The notes under the pieces are model-generated. The model searched no databases and had not been told where the DNA came from. It saw only the letters and a list, made by a program, of their open reading frames with translations. A program made the translations under genes and the position numbers. This document shows, one piece after another, positions 50,835-62,300 of a DNA stretch of 64,000 nucleotides. This DNA comes from Biomphalaria glabrata (Eukaryota; Mollusca; Gastropoda; Planorbidae): assembly GCF_947242115.1 (NCBI RefSeq), contig NC_074712.1:15708666-15772665 (forward strand). Direction: 5' to 3'. Each line of letters begins with the position of its first letter. Position 1 is the stretch's first letter.

Positions 50835-52499
50835 TTCTAAATTTATAACTTTTTAAAAAGTTTTGTTCTTAAACAGTTACCATCATTTTTTGCATGCTAA
50901 TTGTAAGCTCAACATTTATATCACTCATGAATGTATTCCATATTTACATTTTAGATATGAAAATATGTTTACTATTCAAATATCACAATCTGTTTAGTAA
51001 TATTCTCAATAATAGATTGTTAATACCATCATAGTGTTGAACTGTTTAGTTTTTAAAGTATTTATGTTGCTGTATTTTTTATGTTTTTAATTTTTTTCTT
51101 GGAAGTTTAAGCTCAGCAAATATGTAAAATGCAAATATATTTTTTTTATTACAATCACTATATTTTCTGTAAATTATATTATCTTTTTTTGCATTGACGT
51201 CCTATGCATTATAGATCACAAAACCTGAAAGGGAATATTTACTTTTTTTATCTCTATGTCTTTCCATACATAGAAATGCGGATGTTTCTTTTTCATTACA
51301 AGTGTTAAAAATGTAATGTAAGAGTTGTCAGTATCTTCATACTTAAATATTGGCTTATTTTATTCAATGTGACTTACTTTATGCATGACTCCATTTGACC
51401 TTTGTTATGGATGACCCCTCAATATTATTGTTTGTGAGAAAGTCCATGATTTTTCACAAGCTATAGCTAATTAAGTAGAATTAAGCTATATAGTTTATGT
51501 CCTAGTGTCATTGTGGCTAGAACCCTGTATGTTAACTGTGACTGTGTATTCAAGTAGACGAGGACAGTTTGCATGACCTAAGACAGCTTGACCTAAGACA
51601 TGAGGACTTTGTACTAGAAGCAGTTGATGCTTTTATAGATGTAGCTTTTTGGTCTTGATTTGCCTCATACCTAAGGACTAGTTTTGTATGTTGGAGTAAA
51701 TGTCTTGAAGTCCTGTACATCTGCTATGTAATCAAGTGTACATTTTTTTTTAAATATTGTTGATTACTACTGGAATTGATTTACTATTTTACATTTAGCT
51801 TTTATTTTATGTTATATATTTTATGTTATATCCTATGTAAATAAACAATTTATGTTATGTTCAAAGAAACACACCTTGGCATCAGTTGTCATTAGTTAAT
51901 TGCTATGTTCCTGACATATTTGACATATTCTCTGTTGACATTCCATACGAGCAGATTTCACTAGTTCCAATAAAATTTAGCTTCCAACATATGTCTTCTC
52001 ATGTTAGGATAGCTTATTGTAGGCATCATCTTTCTTGTGATTCGGATGAGAGCTTGTTCATTTCTCATTTATTCTATTCACTATTAGTTTCTTCATTTTG
52101 CTGTTGATGTTGCGCTTTGATAAGAAGAGGCCAAGTTATTAAGGATTTTTTTTAAAAAAGTAAACAAATATGTGGAGAAAGAAAGAGAAGAAGACTGGAA
52201 AAGAGAAGTAGACAAACATCGAAAATATGAACTCGCCTTGACAAAATCACAAAGAACAAAGGAACAGGTAAAACTGGACAAAATCTGTCCTAATATCACA
52301 GGAATCAATGACCTTCTAGTAAAAACAGCATTCCCCAAGAAGATTAGGTCACATTTTATTTCAGAATCTAACACTAAAATTAAGGCGATTCTTAGTACAG
52401 TAGGGACTTATTATTTTCTTCACAGTATGAAGAGGTAAAACAACTAACTGAATCAAACTACAATGAGGAATTCTGCAAGAAGGCATGGCCTATGAAGAT
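50835..52499. other. 3' flank of gene 3 and intergenic DNA
   Basis: The first strong AATAAA after the stop is at 51840-51845, about 1 kb downstream, so the 3' UTR may be long. A charged 88-aa frame at 52172-52438 resembles nothing I know. No supported gene. Confidence 0.45.
51840..51845 (+). terminator. Possible polyadenylation signal AATAAA, gene 3
   Basis: Within ATGTAAATAAACAATTT; no closer AATAAA was seen after the stop codon. Confidence 0.3.
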
Positions 52500-52830
52500 C
52501 TAGACAATAGTGATGTAGCCTACTATTCACTCTTATTAATCCCTCTGATGAACCCTTGGGGCACTACATATGATCTATTGCCCGTCTCTCTCCATTTCTC
52601 TGTCTTTTGCCTTAGATACGTGACCGAAAAATGTTTGAGTTTGCGTTTTTTGACAGTGGTTAGAACGTTATCTTGGGGCCCGTTGTGGTCATTTTTCTAA
52701 TCTCCTCGTTTGTGGTGAGGTCTTTGTAGGTGACACCTGGGATCCTTCTATAGTATCTCAATTCCATTGGTCAGGATTCTGTTCTATATATCTGCAGTCA
52801 GCGTCCAAGATTCATATTTTGTGTTTTGTT
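52500..52830 (-). mobile_element. LINE family A fragment
   Basis: Minus-strand pieces read ESWTLTADI, YYRRIPGVTYKDLTTNEEIR, and farther left GKRQRNGERRAIDHM and CPKGSSEG, which follow the order of family A at 33035-33400. Frame broken. Confidence 0.6.
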
Positions 52831-53376
52831 TGTTCTCATTTTTAGATGGTTTAATTTAATTTTAACAGGACTTTACTGGGATGGCTTATGAGGGTGATGG
52901 TGCGGTATTTTTATCAGAGTTGCTAATGGCATTTCTTTTGCAGAGTGAGGATAGTGATTGGGTTCAGGGCTTACGCCATTCTCCTGACTGACAGATCTTT
53001 TTGCAAATCTTTTAAGACTTAAAAAAAGTTTCTCCTTCAGCCTGTGGACGTCAACCAGGAATGTTATCAACTCCGGTTGATTTTCCATTTTTTCGGTGCT
53101 TTCACGCTGATACTACTTCCGAGAGAAGAATAGGATGTTAGTAACTCTGGATCTCTTGAGAATTATGAGAGGTATACAACTTTGAGCAGTATTCAGTCCA
53201 CGATACAGTCCATCCTATCACATCTTTTTCTTTAGTCATTTTGTTTTTGTATCCACTTCTTCTTGGCTTCATACATTTCCTTCATAATCCGCAGATTGAC
53301 ACTTCGTGGGCATAGTTTGGTTTGGAGATTTTTTTTTTACTTTTAAGTTCTCGACGCTCGTCACAGAGTTGTGTAG

Positions 53377-53379
<3 letters not shown>

Positions 53380-53421
<42 letters not shown>

Positions 53422-53600
53422 TCTGTTATCCAGAGGTTTTTTTTGGCGAGTTGAGCTCCCATACATAAAACCTCCATAAAACCTGTATCTGTGACTACTG
53501 TATTCGGCTTGTTGATTTGTGTGTGGTCATTGGAGTCCAAAATATTTAGGGCTGCGAAGCGTGCCCCTACTTGTGCCTCAAACATGACATCTATTTGGGG
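53380..53600 (-). other. (AT)n run and adjoining TE-like frame
   Basis: After an AT run at 53380-53419, the minus strand reads MFEAQVGARFAALNILDSND and TQINKPNTVVTDTGFMEVLC up to 53585. It looks like part of a transposable element ORF, but I cannot name the family. Confidence 0.3.
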
Positions 53601-53742
53601 GCCTTACAACTTATCCAGGTCAAATTTTATCTTGGTAGGTAGACTCTATTTGTTTTGTTGCTTTTTTAGCAAAGGGGAAGAACTTAAATTCATGTCTAAA
53701 ACCATATTTCTCAATACTGTATTATTTATATCATTTTTCGAT

Positions 53743-55705
53743 TGTGCTAATATGTTTATATTACGTCATTGTTTGTTGTGAATGTTTTGTGAGAAAGTAA
53801 TTAACAGGAATTGAGGCAATAAAAATGGATAGTCTTCTATGTCTACTTATATAAACACAAAGTCTCTGTTATTATTACTGTTATTTTAATTAATGCTTAC
53901 TGTATTTTATTTATTTATATGTGATAACATAACATGGTTTCAGATTTGGTGTCAGATCTAGAACGCACAGGAATTCAAAGACTGCTAGGGATGCTGAACT
54001 GTCAAGCTTCATTTCAAATATGTCAACAATCACCAGTCCATTGCTTGATTGCTAAAGAAAGATGTATTGTGGCAGTGGAATGCAGAGCAAGACAATGCTT
54101 TTCAACCAATAAAGAAAACACTTAGTGAAGCTCCAGTTCTACAACTGTTTAACCCTGAAAAACCCGTTACTATTCAGTGTGACGCTTCTTCCAAAGGTTA
54201 GGAGCATGTAAATGCAAGAAGACAAACCAGTTGCGTATACGTCAAGATCATTGACAGAAACAGAGTGCAGATATGTACAAATAGAAAAGGAAATGTTAGC
54301 TATAGTGTTTGCAGCTGAACATTTTCACCATTATATTTTTGGAAGAACTGTGACTGTACAATTAGATCACAAACCTTTGCAAACTATTGTGACGAAGCCT
54401 TTACACAAGATTTCACCAAGACTTCAGTTGATGATGTTAAGACTGTTGAGATATCAATTAACAGTAACTTACACTCCAGGTTCAAAAATGCAAATAGCTG
54501 ATACGTTATCGCGTGCGTACATCAATGGTCATGAGCAATCAAATTCAGATGATGACATGGTTATGAGAATTCATAGCGCAACAGCACAGTTTCCGGAAAG
54601 TGATCAGAAGATTATTGAAATTAGACGGAAAACTGAATCTGATGCTAAATTGAAACTAGTAACTAATTATGTCAGAGAAGGTTGGCCAAAGTTAAAAACT
54701 CAAGTTCATGAAACAGTAAAAGTGTATTGGTCATTTAAAGACAGTATTCATGAAGAGAATGGAATATTGTTTTATGAGAACAGAATTATAATTCCTTTCA
54801 ATATGAGAAATGAAATTCTCTACAAGTTGCACACGGGTCATTTTGGCCTTGAGAAAACCAAATCGAAGGCTCTGAAAGGTATTTTTGCTAGACATGGCAT
54901 ACCAGAAGAAATAGTGAGCGACAATATGCCATTCAACATCTATCAATATAGAGTTTGCTTCTGAATGGGGTTTCAAGATAACATCAAGCCTCAGGTACCC
55001 TCAATCAAATGGTCAAAGTGAGGTGTATGTTGGTATCGTAAAGCAGATATTTAACAAAGCATACAAAAGTGGGAAAGATCCATATCTCGCTATGCTCGAG
55101 TATAGAAATACTCAGATAAGCGGACTGCCTTACTCACCATCACAACTGCTGATGAGTAGAAGACTCAGGGACATCATTCCAACTGATCCCAAATTATTGA
55201 AATCATCGGTAGCTGAAAATGCAGAGACATTACTAAACGAACGACAGATGAAAAGCAAAGTGAAATACGATGCAAAAGCAAGACTACCTAAAGATTACTC
55301 TGTCAGAGAGAAAGTGAGATTTCGTCTAAGGCAAACATGGCAGAAAGCAGTTGTCGTTAAAAAAAACATTCATCACCCAGATCTTACATCATAAAGACAA
55401 ATGATGGAAAAACATTCAGAAGAAATCAACGCTTTTTGAACAAGAGTTTCGATGAAGACACATCTGGGTACTATGATACCGATGAAGACAATGAACAGCA
55501 AACTGTTGGAACAAACGAAACAGACAGTTATAGATCAACGTCTAGAGAGCTTGTTATGCCAGTCAAGACAACCAGAAGTGGACGAATTGTTAAAGTTCCT
55601 AGTAGATATCAGTCTTAAGAACTTTAAAAGGAAGGATGTGATAATAACTTTAAAAGAAAGGATGTGCTAATATGCTTTTATTACGTCATTGATTGTTGTG
55701 AATGA
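53743..55705 (+). mobile_element. Ty3/Gypsy LTR retrotransposon (fossil, broken)
   Basis: The start TGTGCTAATATG followed by ATTACGTCATTG at 53743 recurs at 55663, preceded there by a purine-rich TAAAAGAAAGGA, so these are the starts of the two LTRs. Between them are pol remnants: RNase H (YTSRSLTETECRYVQIEKEM, FGRTVTVQLDHKPLQTI) and an integrase zinc region with LHTGHFGLEKTKSKA. These are followed by part of the core (ARHGIPEEIVSDN) and the C-terminal tail with LAMLEYRNTQISGLPYSPSQ. Gag and most of the reverse transcriptase are absent and several breaks exist. Old. Confidence 0.8.
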
Positions 55706-58314
55706 TTTGAAAAATTGACCAAATACTCTGCCAAGAAATCAACAAAACTCCTGATCCTCACCAGTTTGGCACTAACGATTCAAGAACTTGGTGGAAAGTA
55801 ATGAATATGATGATTACATTTACGAAGTAGCTTTCGTGTCATTTAGCAGACACTAACAGAAATGGTCTCGCACTAACATCCACGATGATCCAGACATAAA
55901 CCCTCCAATTCCTGAATAAGCCTGTGCATCTTCAACTTCCGAGGCCTTTGAACAAGTAAATGGCTCTACATTCGATCACAAGACAGTGGTGTCTTGCAAC
56001 AATAATGCAGCTCCGAATCAATGAACGTAACTCTGACAAATAGGAAACGGAAGAAAAGTGTGGGAATGAAAAAAAGTGTAGGCCTGTGAGCAGGAGGAGG
56101 TTAGATGGAAGTGGGAGCAAACTCAGCAAAAGGTGCTGTTTTGTAACAACTGTCTAGATCTATATGGGGATGTTTCTGAATATTAAAGAGGTAGCCTACA
56201 ATTTTTTTATTGAAAGGATCGTATTTTGTAATCATCAGCTAGCTAGGCTTTTGAGTTAGGCCTAATGCTTACGCTGTAAATATGTAATTCATGCATTTGT
56301 GAGGAAAAAAAGCTTGAAATGTGTAAACAATGGTTTTGAATGTGTAAACAATGGACTGAAAAGCATCATGATACAAGAACACTCTCAAGGTATCTTTCAA
56401 GTTGAAAGTTGTTGATAAAGACGTAGGCCTTAACTTAAATTAATTAGACGTTGTAGCCTACATGAAAGGTTGGATCATAACCCGCGGGTGATAGATCATT
56501 CTAGTTTGAGCCTCACTGACCACTAAATTTTAAAAGCATTAGATCAATAGTGTATTTATAGAGATTAAAATAAATAACCCCATTTGGAGGGAATTCCCTA
56601 TCTTCGGCAGTCCAGTCCAAACAATAAAAAAGAAAAATAGATTGAGACAAGATCACTAGATCTATGATCTAGATCTAGATTCTACAGTATATACTCGGTG
56701 ATCTTACTCTATAATCTAGATCTAGGTAGGCTAGTTAGTAGATATAAAATAATTCTAGACTACTCTAGAGATCTATCTACGACTACTAATTTAGACAATT
56801 TAGTCTAAGTCTAGAGTGACTAAGTCTGAGGTGAAGAGTGACAGGTCACAGCTAGATTTAGATCTACATCTAGATTCTAGATCTAGATTTTTTTAGATCA
56901 AGACAAGTGATCAATATCTATTCTAGATGAGATCTATCTAGATCTAGAATCTAGATTCTAAATCTAGCAGATTATTCATAATTCATATTCATGATATTCT
57001 AGCATCTACACTCTGTGACTCTCAAGTCTCACTCACTCTGAATAGTCTGAACTCTACTGACTTTAGACTTTAGATCTACTGTACAATAATACATAGACTA
57101 TAGTCGTATAGATATAGAATAAAAGATCTAGATCTATATTAGACTATATAGATAGGACATGATGATAGGTACTTTGTCAGACTTTGACAAAATATTCATA
57201 ATAAATATAGATCTAACAAAAGAAACTATGGTAATATCAGGTTTCGGCTGTCTGCCCTAGTTATGAGGAGCTTGCTGAGAGGTTTACAATGATAACCAAA
57301 TTTATCTTTCTATGTTAGATGATTTCTATGATCTTTAATTTGATTGTTTCATCACACATGCAGCTAACATTCATTCACAGCTAATCCAATTGTTTGTAAA
57401 TTGACTTCGATCCTTTTTCTAGAATGCCGTTTGGTAGAAACTTCCTCAGCTTTATAATATTTATAAATATAATGTAAATAACACCTTGATAGCATTCTCT
57501 CCACTAGGTTGATCAAAGATAAGCCATTAAACAATGCATAAATTATTTATACTTCATATTATCAACAAGAAGTGCTAATGTCTGGCGCCACATGTCGCTA
57601 CATCATGGAGTGACTTCATTTATCATCATCATGATGAGCCCAAACTTGCCATAATAAGCTGATTTCCTTTTATATTTTGTGTACATAAGTATAGAAAAAA
57701 AATCATTTCTAAACTACTCTATAATAGAAATATTGATTTTAATACTATAGTCATAGTTTGTTATGGTAGTTATAATTTGTCCACTTACCCATTTCGAAAA
57801 ATTGCCTAATAGAATAGAATTTGGCATTATTTATAACTGCATTAATAGCATGTTAGAGTAAATTTGTTTTTATTTTTGAGGACAAAATTTCATTAAAAAA
57901 TAATGAAATAACAAACTTTAAGCACAAATCTAGGTTTAAATACAATAAAAAAAAATACCAAGCTTGCTTAAAAATGATAGTAAGTGCAAAATCATTCTTA
58001 CCTATGACTTTACTGTAAATTTTCTAAATAAAGGCGACTTTCATTTGTTGACAATATGGTATCAATCTAAAGCTTAGGAATCCTCCTTTACGATTATCAC
58101 AAGGGTTTTTAAAAAATGAAGCAAATGTAAAAACAACAATCAATCAACTAACATCATGGGTTTGGAAGTCTAGCTATGCTGTTTCAAAACTATATATAGC
58201 AGCTAGTTTAGCAGTTTATAGGTCAGTAGAGTAAAGATGTCATAATCTATCTTAATTATAGATCTATTCTATACTATATATATAGTCTAGATCTATTACA
58301 GATGTTACTTCAAA
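55706..58314. other. Intergenic, CTAGAT-rich, no gene seen
   Basis: No supported gene. From about 56640 to 57150 the self-complementary words TCTAGA, AGATCT and CTAGATCTAG are very dense. A second smaller cluster lies at 58240-58300. Around 55710-56150 broken frames (for example FGTNDSRTWWKVMNMM) may be a decayed element of unknown type. Confidence 0.5.
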
Positions 58315-58560
58315 AAAGAAAATATATTACGTCTTACTCATTTCATGTGTCACTCTAAGTTTCTAGATGTAGTCATGCATGTAATCAATGACTTAATTAA
58401 ACTATGAATTAAATTAAACTCTGCCAAGTCGTTGGTTTTCCTAGCTGATTCTGGCAACCTATTCCTTTCTTTAATGGTACTGGTGAAGAACGAAAGATCT
58501 CGAGCACTTGTATGAATTTGTTCTAGATCTAGTGTCTGTGGCATTTTACACCTCAAGGGT
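58315..58560 (-). mobile_element. LINE family C, 3' end of ORF
   Basis: Minus strand reads QIHTSARDLSFFTSTIKERN, RLPESARKTNDLAEFNLIHS and a stop, homologous to the FFPSAIRAWNGLPE region at 33820. Confidence 0.65.
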
Positions 58561-59080
58561 CAATCTCTTCCCTTTGCAACTTCTTGTGTTATTAAAGAGG
58601 CCAATCCTTGATGCACAGCTGCAGTCACAGGTTGGGCATATGTTATCACCAGGCACGTTGCATTTTCACTCTTCTTTCTACTACTGTTGTGTATGACATG
58701 TACAAACCTTTCCTTTATGCTTATAATATCTTAAACAAGATTTTTTTAAAATACAACTCACATCAAAACTACCAATCATTCAGTCACTCCTTTCATTGAC
58801 TTCCACTTTCAAACTTATTTATAACCTCAACTATACCATGGACATACTCATGATTACATCAGAATATATTCACACATACTTTACAGCACCTGTACCATTT
58901 TGTCCTCTTATGTACTATACATGTTTTAGTATTTGTCAAAAGAAAGTAAAAAAAATCTGTGTAATGATAGGCACTACAATATTCACCTTGTTTTTTTTTA
59001 ATGTTTAAAATATGTTACAAGAGTTAAAATACATAGCTTAAATTAACTAGCTAAATACCAAATAACTCTGTTTATGTTTT
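58561..59080. other. Intergenic before SDR gene 4
   Basis: No gene or recognised element. Confidence 0.5.
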
Positions 59081-59159
59081 TCTTTTCAATAGAAGTCAAA
59101 TAGATTAGTCCAGAACTTAACAATTTAACATAGTTTTCTTCAACTAAATTAAGCCGAGA
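59081..59159 (+). promoter_or_regulatory. Conserved 5' leader of SDR gene 4
   Basis: Acceptor-like TTTTTCTTTTCAATAG (AG at 59091-59092) is followed by a 67-bp leader closely matching that of gene 2 (TAGTTTTCTTCAACTA, then GAGAATG). Confidence 0.4.
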
Positions 59160-59308
59160 ATGATCTGTATAGTCACTGTTTTCATATTGATGGCTATAAC
59201 TTACTATATCTTTGACTACCTGTTGAGAAGGCTAAAGGTTGGAGGATATCATAACAGGCATGTCCTAGTGACAGGGTGTGACTCTGGATTTGGTCAAAGA
59301 ACTGTCAT
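59160..59308 (+). CDS. SDR gene 4, coding exon 1
   Basis: 49 codons plus AT before GTAAGT. Differs from gene 2 in a few bases, including Met for Thr at residue 11. Confidence 0.9.
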
Positions 59309-62300
59309 GTAAGTACATACTTAACATTGCTCAACACTAACTCAACACATGAAATAGCATTGTGTGTTGTTGTTTCTTTTTCAGTTTTCATTGTTTGTTG
59401 TTTTTTTTGGATAAGTGAAGAACTGATTCCTTTGTCACTAAGACCAAAGAAGACAACACAGATTAGTTTAGGTCAGTACTCTGGCCTTTTCTTTCTTCAG
59501 CCAGTTGTTTATCCAGTCATAATTGGATATCACAAGTTTTAGAAGGCTATTTAAAAATAAAGTTTGGGTATTTAAAAATAAAGTTTTTACTTCTGTTCTA
59601 CTAACTTAAAACTTACAACTTTAGAATAAATTAATTCACACTCTTTTTTTTTCTGTGACTTAATTCATAAACATTTTGCATGTGTGTACTACTGTTTTAA
59701 TGTAGTTACTTGACTTTTACTAGAATGTTGCCAAGTTAGAAATCTAGCAGATTGTAGCTAGGAGTGAAGCATGATGAATTGTTTTGTCTCTTTCTTAGTG
59801 TACTTTTTTATTCCATCTTTTTTTCATGGCATTTCTCTTGTATTGGATCCTGAATAATTGTCGAGATTGGTCGATTGCTAGACAAACTTATTTGTTGTTG
59901 AACCATATATTTGTCCTTTTTTGCTTGAACCAAAAACTTCTGCTAATACTTAATATGCAGTGTTTTAACTTAGTAGCTAATTATTTAAAATTAAGGCCAG
60001 ATGAGAAAGAGTGGGCAAATAACTAAAGATTAGTAAACAGAATAGATAGATTTATATATTTAAAAAAATTGAGGATTAAAAATACAAATAGGTAATAACA
60101 AATGCATATATGTTTTAAAATAGATTAGATATATACTTCAATTTGAAGAATTTCCCTTGCTGATATCTTCACAGCTATTTTAACAACATACTTCACCATC
60201 ATCACAACAATACATGTATTATATTTTTTTCTTTGTCATAAAAGTAAACTCTAGAGAAAAGAAGTCATAAGAGTGAACATGTATAAAAATATAACTTTTT
60301 TTTTTACTACATGATGTTTTGATTCAAAGTATTTTTAATTGAATTAAAGAGGTACCATAGTAAATATAATTTTTCATATACTTATAAACATTTAAAGTGT
60401 AATACAGTTAAAGTACCGGTACTTTATTTATCTTCATTGTTAAGATTTTTTTTTTGATAAATAATGAAGTTAAAAAAAGCATTAATATGTTGTTTGTTTT
60501 TATTTTATAGTAAACTTGACAATCTCGGCTTTAAAGTATTTGCTGGATGTCTGACAGAAGATGGAAAAAAGTACCTGTCACAGAACTGTTCCAAAAGTGT
60601 GGTGCCATTTCTGTTAGATGTTAGAAGTAATGAAAGTATTCAGTCAGCTTTGGATCTGGTCAAGCAACATTTACCTGAAAATACAGGTCAGTTTGACATA
60701 TTATAGATCATAGATCTACTTTTTGCTTAAACTGTTGTAATAGAGTTGTTGTTTTTTTATGAATTTTTTTTTAAGTACTCAGTGCTATTATCTACGCATT
60801 AGTCCATTGAGTGGCAATGATCCCAAAGTTCCTCTACACAGCCTTAAGTATCTGCCATCTGCCACCTCTGTGCCATCATTGCCCTGGTCCCTGGACCAAC
60901 CAAATTATGGTACAAAAGTAAATTCAGAAACAAATATTTAGTACCTATGTAACTAGGTTGCTTTGTAGAATGGATGAATCAAGTTTTTCTTTTCCATAGG
61001 CTTACGTTTCAAAACGTTAACTCATCTTTTACAATGAACTCATCTCTTACAAAGCAAGTTAACAAATAATACTCTGTAACTGCATTAATTCATGGAAGAG
61101 CTACAGGCAAAGAGTCAAAGAGCCACTTGCAGTTTGAGAACCACTGACATAGGTAGTAGAATGTAAAGTAAACATTTTTCTAAGTTGAGGTAAAAAAATA
61201 TTTCTAATTCCACTTGAGGTTGATGTATATATTTAGGCTCTATATTTATTTCTCAAGCCATACTGTGTTAATCATTTCTTATTTAAGTTTCCCTACCTAA
61301 AATGTTTCTCACCAATACAGCAATACGAGTTGGTTAAACAGCTTTTCTATTTTTTCTAAATATATATAATATAATAGCATTATTGCCCAGGTCTCATAAA
61401 CCATCAGTTTTTAGTGGCCCCCGAAAGGGGAAAAGACGCTATTAGTTTTGTGTATAATGTCTTTCCATCCGGCCCGGCCCGTTTAGATCTCGTAAACTAG
61501 AAAAGATAGTGAAAATCTGGCATCATAATATTAGTCATTATATTTATCATAAATGGTATTTAGTCCATTCAAAGTTCTGATGCAACAGCTACTTTTTTTT
61601 TTTTCTGAAAGCCAAAAATCTAATTTTTTAAAATCATTTATGCAAGCAGTTTTATCATAAAAATACACCACTTTTACAACTATTCACTATTAATAGTAAC
61701 AAACACTGGAAGCTCTTTAGTAGGAGAGAGGACCATTTGCCATATTTATAAATCATTTATGCTAATGGTTTTTGATTTTTGTCAAAAAATTATTTTTTAC
61801 ATTTGTATTGCTAAGTTAAGTAAGTTCTGTCATAAAATTACACGAAAACAAATGTTTACTTTTTTCTTAAAAGAAAAAATCTATTTAGTATGCATATAAG
61901 TTGGGCATAATTTAAAACAACAATTAATTAGTAATTTTTCATTGTATTGCTTGAACTGTAGTGCTAGTCCATAGTTATAAAACATTTAACTAAAGGAAAA
62001 TTTTTTTTTTTTTTTTTTTTTTTGAGGATTTATAGATTGACCATTTTCAAAGCAATTAGATCAATTATAATTCATTATAAGACATCAGTTAGGCCAGGTT
62101 CACTTTTAACTTCACATTCACTTTCACCTATCCTTTGGTTTGCTGAACCACTGGGGCATCACACAAGATCTGTCAACCTTTTTTCTCCATTCTTCTCTGG
62201 CATTTGTCTTTGATCGAATTTTAATTCTGATGTTCTTTCCAAAAATATTGATACCTGCCTTTCTATCTGCCTGGGTGGACCACTTCGGGGGCCGATTTTG

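Noticed and set aside
52172-52438. Charged 88-aa plus-strand frame between SDR genes 3 and 4
   Set aside because: No recognisable family, no splice or leader context, and surrounded by LINE debris. It may be a piece of an unknown element, but I cannot support a gene.
53491-53781. 96-aa plus-strand frame
   Set aside because: Runs from a LINE-like region into the LTR of the Gypsy fossil; composite chance frame.
55710-56150. SANT/Myb-like domain suggested by SRTWWKVMNMM
   Set aside because: Too short and interrupted, with no supporting context; left as unidentified.
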